38,717 bases of DNA from assembly GCA_017302015.1 (NCBI GenBank), contig JAFLEE010000052.1:1-38717 (forward strand), given 5' to 3'. A model generated the notes under the pieces. That model was not told where the DNA came from and did not search any database. It saw only the letters and a program-made list of their open reading frames with translations. This DNA comes from Spirochaetota bacterium (GTDB lineage Bacteria; Spirochaetota; UBA12135; COTS27; JAFLEE01). Numbering within the stretch: the first letter of the stretch is position 1; each line of letters begins with the position of its first letter. The position numbers and the translations under genes are program-made. This document shows, one piece after another, positions 36,513 through 38,717 of the stretch.

Positions 36513-37478
36513 ATGCGCATCCTCATCACAGGCGGCACGGGTTTCATCGGGAAGTACCTCATGGACCGCCTCGGCCGCGAGCACGAGATCGCGCTTTTCG
36601 CGCTACCGTGGGAAAAAGTGGCGAGCCCGACGGCGCGCGTCTTCCGGGGAGACCTGACCTCTTTGGAGACCCTCACCGAGGCGGCCTCGTGGCCCGAGGC
36701 GGTCATCCACGCGGGGGGGCTCACCCGGGCGCTGAAGTCTTCCCAATTCTACCGGGTCAATTTCGATGGGACGCGCCATCTGATCGAGGCCCTCAAAGTC
36801 CATAACCCGAACCTGAAACGCTTCATTTTTTTCAGCTCGCTCATGGCCGGGGGCAAGCCCCCGTCGGTCGAGCATCCCCTCGTCGAGACCCAGGCTCCCA
36901 ATCCGCTCGGCGCCTACGGCCGAAGCAAGCGCTTGGCCGAGGATTACCTCGCCCAATCGGGGATCCCCTATACGACCCTGCGCCTGCCTTCCGTCTACGG
37001 CGCGGGCACCGTCGAGTACGTCGACATCTTCTCCTTCGCCAAGAAGGGCTTCGCCCCGCGCCTGGGCGCCGGGGAAAAATACTTCAGCCTCATCCAGGTC
37101 GCCGACGTGGCCGAAGGGGTCTCGCGCGTGCTCGCGGAACCCGCCTGCTCGGGCCACACGTATTACCTGACCGACCCCAGGGTCTACACGTGGACCGAAG
37201 TGCAGGCGGTCATCAGCGCGCTCTTCCCCGGGAGGCTCCGCCGGCTGCTCATCCCCAAAATCCTCGTCTACCTCACCGCCTTCTTCTACGAGGCCATCGC
37301 CCTCTTCACGCGGCGGGCGCCGGTGCTCTCGATCGAAAAATTGGGGACGCTCCTCCATCCCTTCCTCGTCTGCGACGGGCGCAAGTTCCACCGCCAATTC
37401 CCCGATTTCAAGTTTTCGGACATGCCCAAGGGCATGCGCGAGATGTACGAGGATAACCTGTCCAAGGGGCTCCTCTGA
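36513..37478 (+). CDS. NAD-dependent epimerase/dehydratase (extended SDR)
   Basis: 321 residues. Cofactor motif LITGGTGFIGKYL at the N-terminus; active-site Tyr/Lys in GAYGRSKRLAE (YxxxK); SSLMAGG supplies the catalytic Ser; and LPSVYGAGTVEY matches the extended SDR nucleotide-sugar epimerase type. A hydrophobic segment near residues 245-265 (KILVYLTAFFYEAIALF) suggests a membrane-associated part, common in the 3-beta-HSD/sterol-type branch. It acts on a nucleotide sugar or a lipid-linked substrate. The TGA overlaps the next gene's CTG start, so the two form one unit. Confidence 0.85.
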   Translation: MRILITGGTGFIGKYLMDRLGREHEIALFALPWEKVASPTARVFRGDLTSLETLTEAASWPEAVIHAGGLTRALKSSQFYRVNFDGTRHLIEALKVHNPNLKRFIFFSSLMAGGKPPSVEHPLVETQAPNPLGAYGRSKRLAEDYLAQSGIPYTTLRLPSVYGAGTVEYVDIFSFAKKGFAPRLGAGEKYFSLIQVADVAEGVSRVLAEPACSGHTYYLTDPRVYTWTEVQAVISALFPGRLRRLLIPKILVYLTAFFYEAIALFTRRAPVLSIEKLGTLLHPFLVCDGRKFHRQFPDFKFSDMPKGMREMYEDNLSKGLL

Positions 37479-38473
37479 GCGGCGACGCCCTGGTTACGGG
37501 GGCGACCGGCTTCCTCGGCGGCCACGTGGCCCGCGCGCTCCTCTCCCGCGGCTTCCGCGTGCGCGCCCTCGCGCGGCGCGCCCCCCGGGTCGATCCGGCC
37601 GATCCGCTCTCGGCCTGCGAGTGGGTCGCGGGCTCCCTCACCGATCCCGCTCGCCTGGCCTCGGCTTGCGCGGGGACGCAGGCGGTGTTCCATTGCGCGG
37701 CGCAGGTCGCGTTCCACCCCGTCGAGACGGCCGCCTGCCACGCCGCGAACGTCGAGGGAACCCGCTTGCTCCTCGAGGCGGCCTCCGCCGGGGGCGTGGC
37801 GCGGTTCGTGCATTGTTCCACGGTCGCGGCCATCGGGCTGCCCGAGACCGGCGGGGTCGCCGACGAGGAGACCCCCTATAATTGGCCCGAGAAGCGCCTC
37901 GAGAACCTCTATAGCCGCACCAAGCGCCAGGCGGACCTCCTCGTGCGCCGCGCGGTCTCCGATAAACGCATCGACGCCGTGCTGATCCACCCCGGTACGA
38001 TGGTCGGTCCGAACGACCCCAAGCCGAGTTCGGGACGCCTCGTCCTCGAGGTGGCCCGCGGCAAGGTGCCCCTTTCGCCCGCCGGCATCAACACCTTCGT
38101 CGACGTGCGCTCCGTGGCGGCGGGCATGCTCCTCGCCCTGGAGAAGGGGCGCGCGGGAGAAGGCTATATCCTCAGCGGCGAGAATCTTTCCTACCTCGAA
38201 TTCTTCGGACGCATCGCGCGCCTCGCGGGGGTCAAGCCCCCCCGCGGGATCCTTCCCCGGTGGGCGGCGATGCTCGGCGGCTTCGGGGCCGATCTCGGTT
38301 CGAAGGTCCTCGGGCGCGACCTCGGGCTCGGGCGCGCCACGGTGCGCGTCGCCTACATCCACCACGCCTATTCGAGCGCCAAGGCGATCCGCGAACTCGG
38401 CTACGCGAGCGCCCCCCTCGAGGGGGCCATCGCGGATGCCTTGGCCGATTTCAAGCGCCGCGGGCTCTACTGA
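37475..38473 (+). CDS. Second NAD(P)-dependent epimerase/reductase with apparent CTG start
   Basis: About 332 residues. The Rossmann motif ALVTGATGFLGGHVARALL lies upstream of the first GTG (37526), so that GTG cannot be the start. No ATG, GTG or TTG lies between the in-frame TAA at 37454 and the motif. CTG at 37475 has AAGGGG five bases upstream and overlaps the preceding TGA (CTGA), so it is the best start; CTG at 37490 is an alternative. Active-site YSRTKRQAD (YxxxK) and CSTVAAIGLPE are typical of the dihydroflavonol-reductase/HpnA-like branch of extended SDRs. The tail (IRELGYASAPLEGAIADALADF) is also typical of it. Both genes may modify the same lipid-linked or nucleotide sugar substrate. 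Ends with TGA. Confidence 0.83.
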   Translation: MSGDALVTGATGFLGGHVARALLSRGFRVRALARRAPRVDPADPLSACEWVAGSLTDPARLASACAGTQAVFHCAAQVAFHPVETAACHAANVEGTRLLLEAASAGGVARFVHCSTVAAIGLPETGGVADEETPYNWPEKRLENLYSRTKRQADLLVRRAVSDKRIDAVLIHPGTMVGPNDPKPSSGRLVLEVARGKVPLSPAGINTFVDVRSVAAGMLLALEKGRAGEGYILSGENLSYLEFFGRIARLAGVKPPRGILPRWAAMLGGFGADLGSKVLGRDLGLGRATVRVAYIHHAYSSAKAIRELGYASAPLEGAIADALADFKRRGLY

Positions 38474-38602
38474 ATCCCGCGGGCCTCCCGAACTTCCCCG
38501 GGCGCCGGATGCGGGCGGGCGGCTTTCGGGAACCTGTCGCGCCCTCCGGGCGAGACGCGGGACGCGATCGATGGGGGCCCGGTGGGCCTCGGTTTTCTGC
38601 GC

Positions 38603-38608
38603 TATAAT
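38603..38608 (+). promoter_or_regulatory. -10 box TATAAT of the last gene
   Basis: Perfect TATAAT, 20 bp before the ATG at 38629; AAGGAG follows at 38617-38622, seven bases before the ATG. No TTGACA is seen upstream. Confidence 0.6.
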
Positions 38609-38628
38609 CCTTGGGCAAGGAGCGCCCC

Positions 38629-38717
38629 ATGAAACGCAGAGAGATGATCCGTGATGCCTTGGGCCTCGGCGCCCTCGCCGGTTTCGCCATGAGCGCTCCG
38701 GTCGCGGCCCAAGGGGC
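38629..38717 (+). CDS. Start of a Tat-type exported protein, 3' truncated
   Basis: Only 29 residues are in the window. The ATG has AAGGAG seven bases upstream and a TATAAT promoter. MKRREMIRDALGLGALAGFA and SAPVAAQG form a signal with a twin-arginine-like RRE motif, a moderately hydrophobic core and an AQG cleavage site. This suggests Tat export of a folded, often cofactor-holding protein such as an oxidoreductase. The rest lies outside, so the family is unknown. Confidence 0.7.
   Translation, partial: MKRREMIRDALGLGALAGFAMSAPVAAQG

Overview
The window is 38.7 kb of very GC-rich DNA with strongly G/C-ending codons and high coding density. It contains Sec signal peptides, beta-barrel-like proteins ending in phenylalanine and a lipoprotein, so the host is a Gram-negative (diderm) bacterium. 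The mix suggests a carbohydrate-degrading member of the PVC/Lentisphaerota-Verrucomicrobiota type or a related uncultured phylum: a LacI-like sensor fused to an AraC helix-turn-helix, large secreted beta-helix and GH-A glycosidases, a GAF-sensing sigma-54 activator and a lipoprotein with a NPYDP motif. No 16S or ribosomal gene is present, so this placement is inference. Both TGG (Trp) and TGA (stop) are used normally.

Layout: (1) 1-8634, plus strand: the end of a LacI/AraC-type sugar regulator, an EamA-family transporter, a secreted GH-A-clan glycosidase and a secreted GH141-like beta-helix glycosidase with C-terminal carbohydrate-binding modules. (2) 8669-10977: an L-2-hydroxyglutarate oxidase and a divergent Fe(II)/2-oxoglutarate dioxygenase of the PhyH family. 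(3) 10992-21275, minus strand: galK plus a GAF-GAF-AAA-HTH sigma-54 activator, then argS followed with almost no gaps by two very large envelope proteins. (4) 21276-23486: an outer-membrane-type protein gene with an in-frame TGA after its signal peptide, ended by a clear bidirectional terminator and followed by a second hairpin for the opposing gene. (5) 23487-25668, minus strand: a small secreted lysine-rich protein, an Rrf2 regulator, a tiny two-CxxC protein and a stand-alone CheD. (6) 26133-29423: a propeller-like lipoprotein and a LysM plus DUF4015 putative glycosidase. (7) 29710-36303: an AraC/cupin regulator with a frameshift, divergent from a GH37 trehalase-like enzyme translationally coupled to an FAD oxidoreductase; then dapB and a divergent GH36-type alpha-galactosidase. 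(8) 36513-38473: two overlapping NAD(P)-dependent epimerase/reductase genes, the second apparently starting at CTG, then the start of a Tat-type exported protein.

Together the genes describe a scavenger of complex glycans. Secreted GH-A and GH141-like enzymes act outside the cytoplasm, while the GH37, GH36, galactokinase and FAD oxidoreductase, none with a visible signal peptide, act inside. Control comes from sugar-sensing AraC-type proteins. Many starts have a recognisable TATAAT-like or extended -10 (TGnTATAAT-like) box, unusually easy to see against the GC-rich background; -35 boxes are mostly weak.

No tRNA, rRNA, CRISPR array, insertion sequence or prophage was recognised. The least explained features are the in-frame TGA in the outer-membrane gene, the extra G in the AraC regulator, the CTG-started epimerase, the argS/giant envelope protein operon and the orphan CheD/CxxC/Rrf2 cluster.
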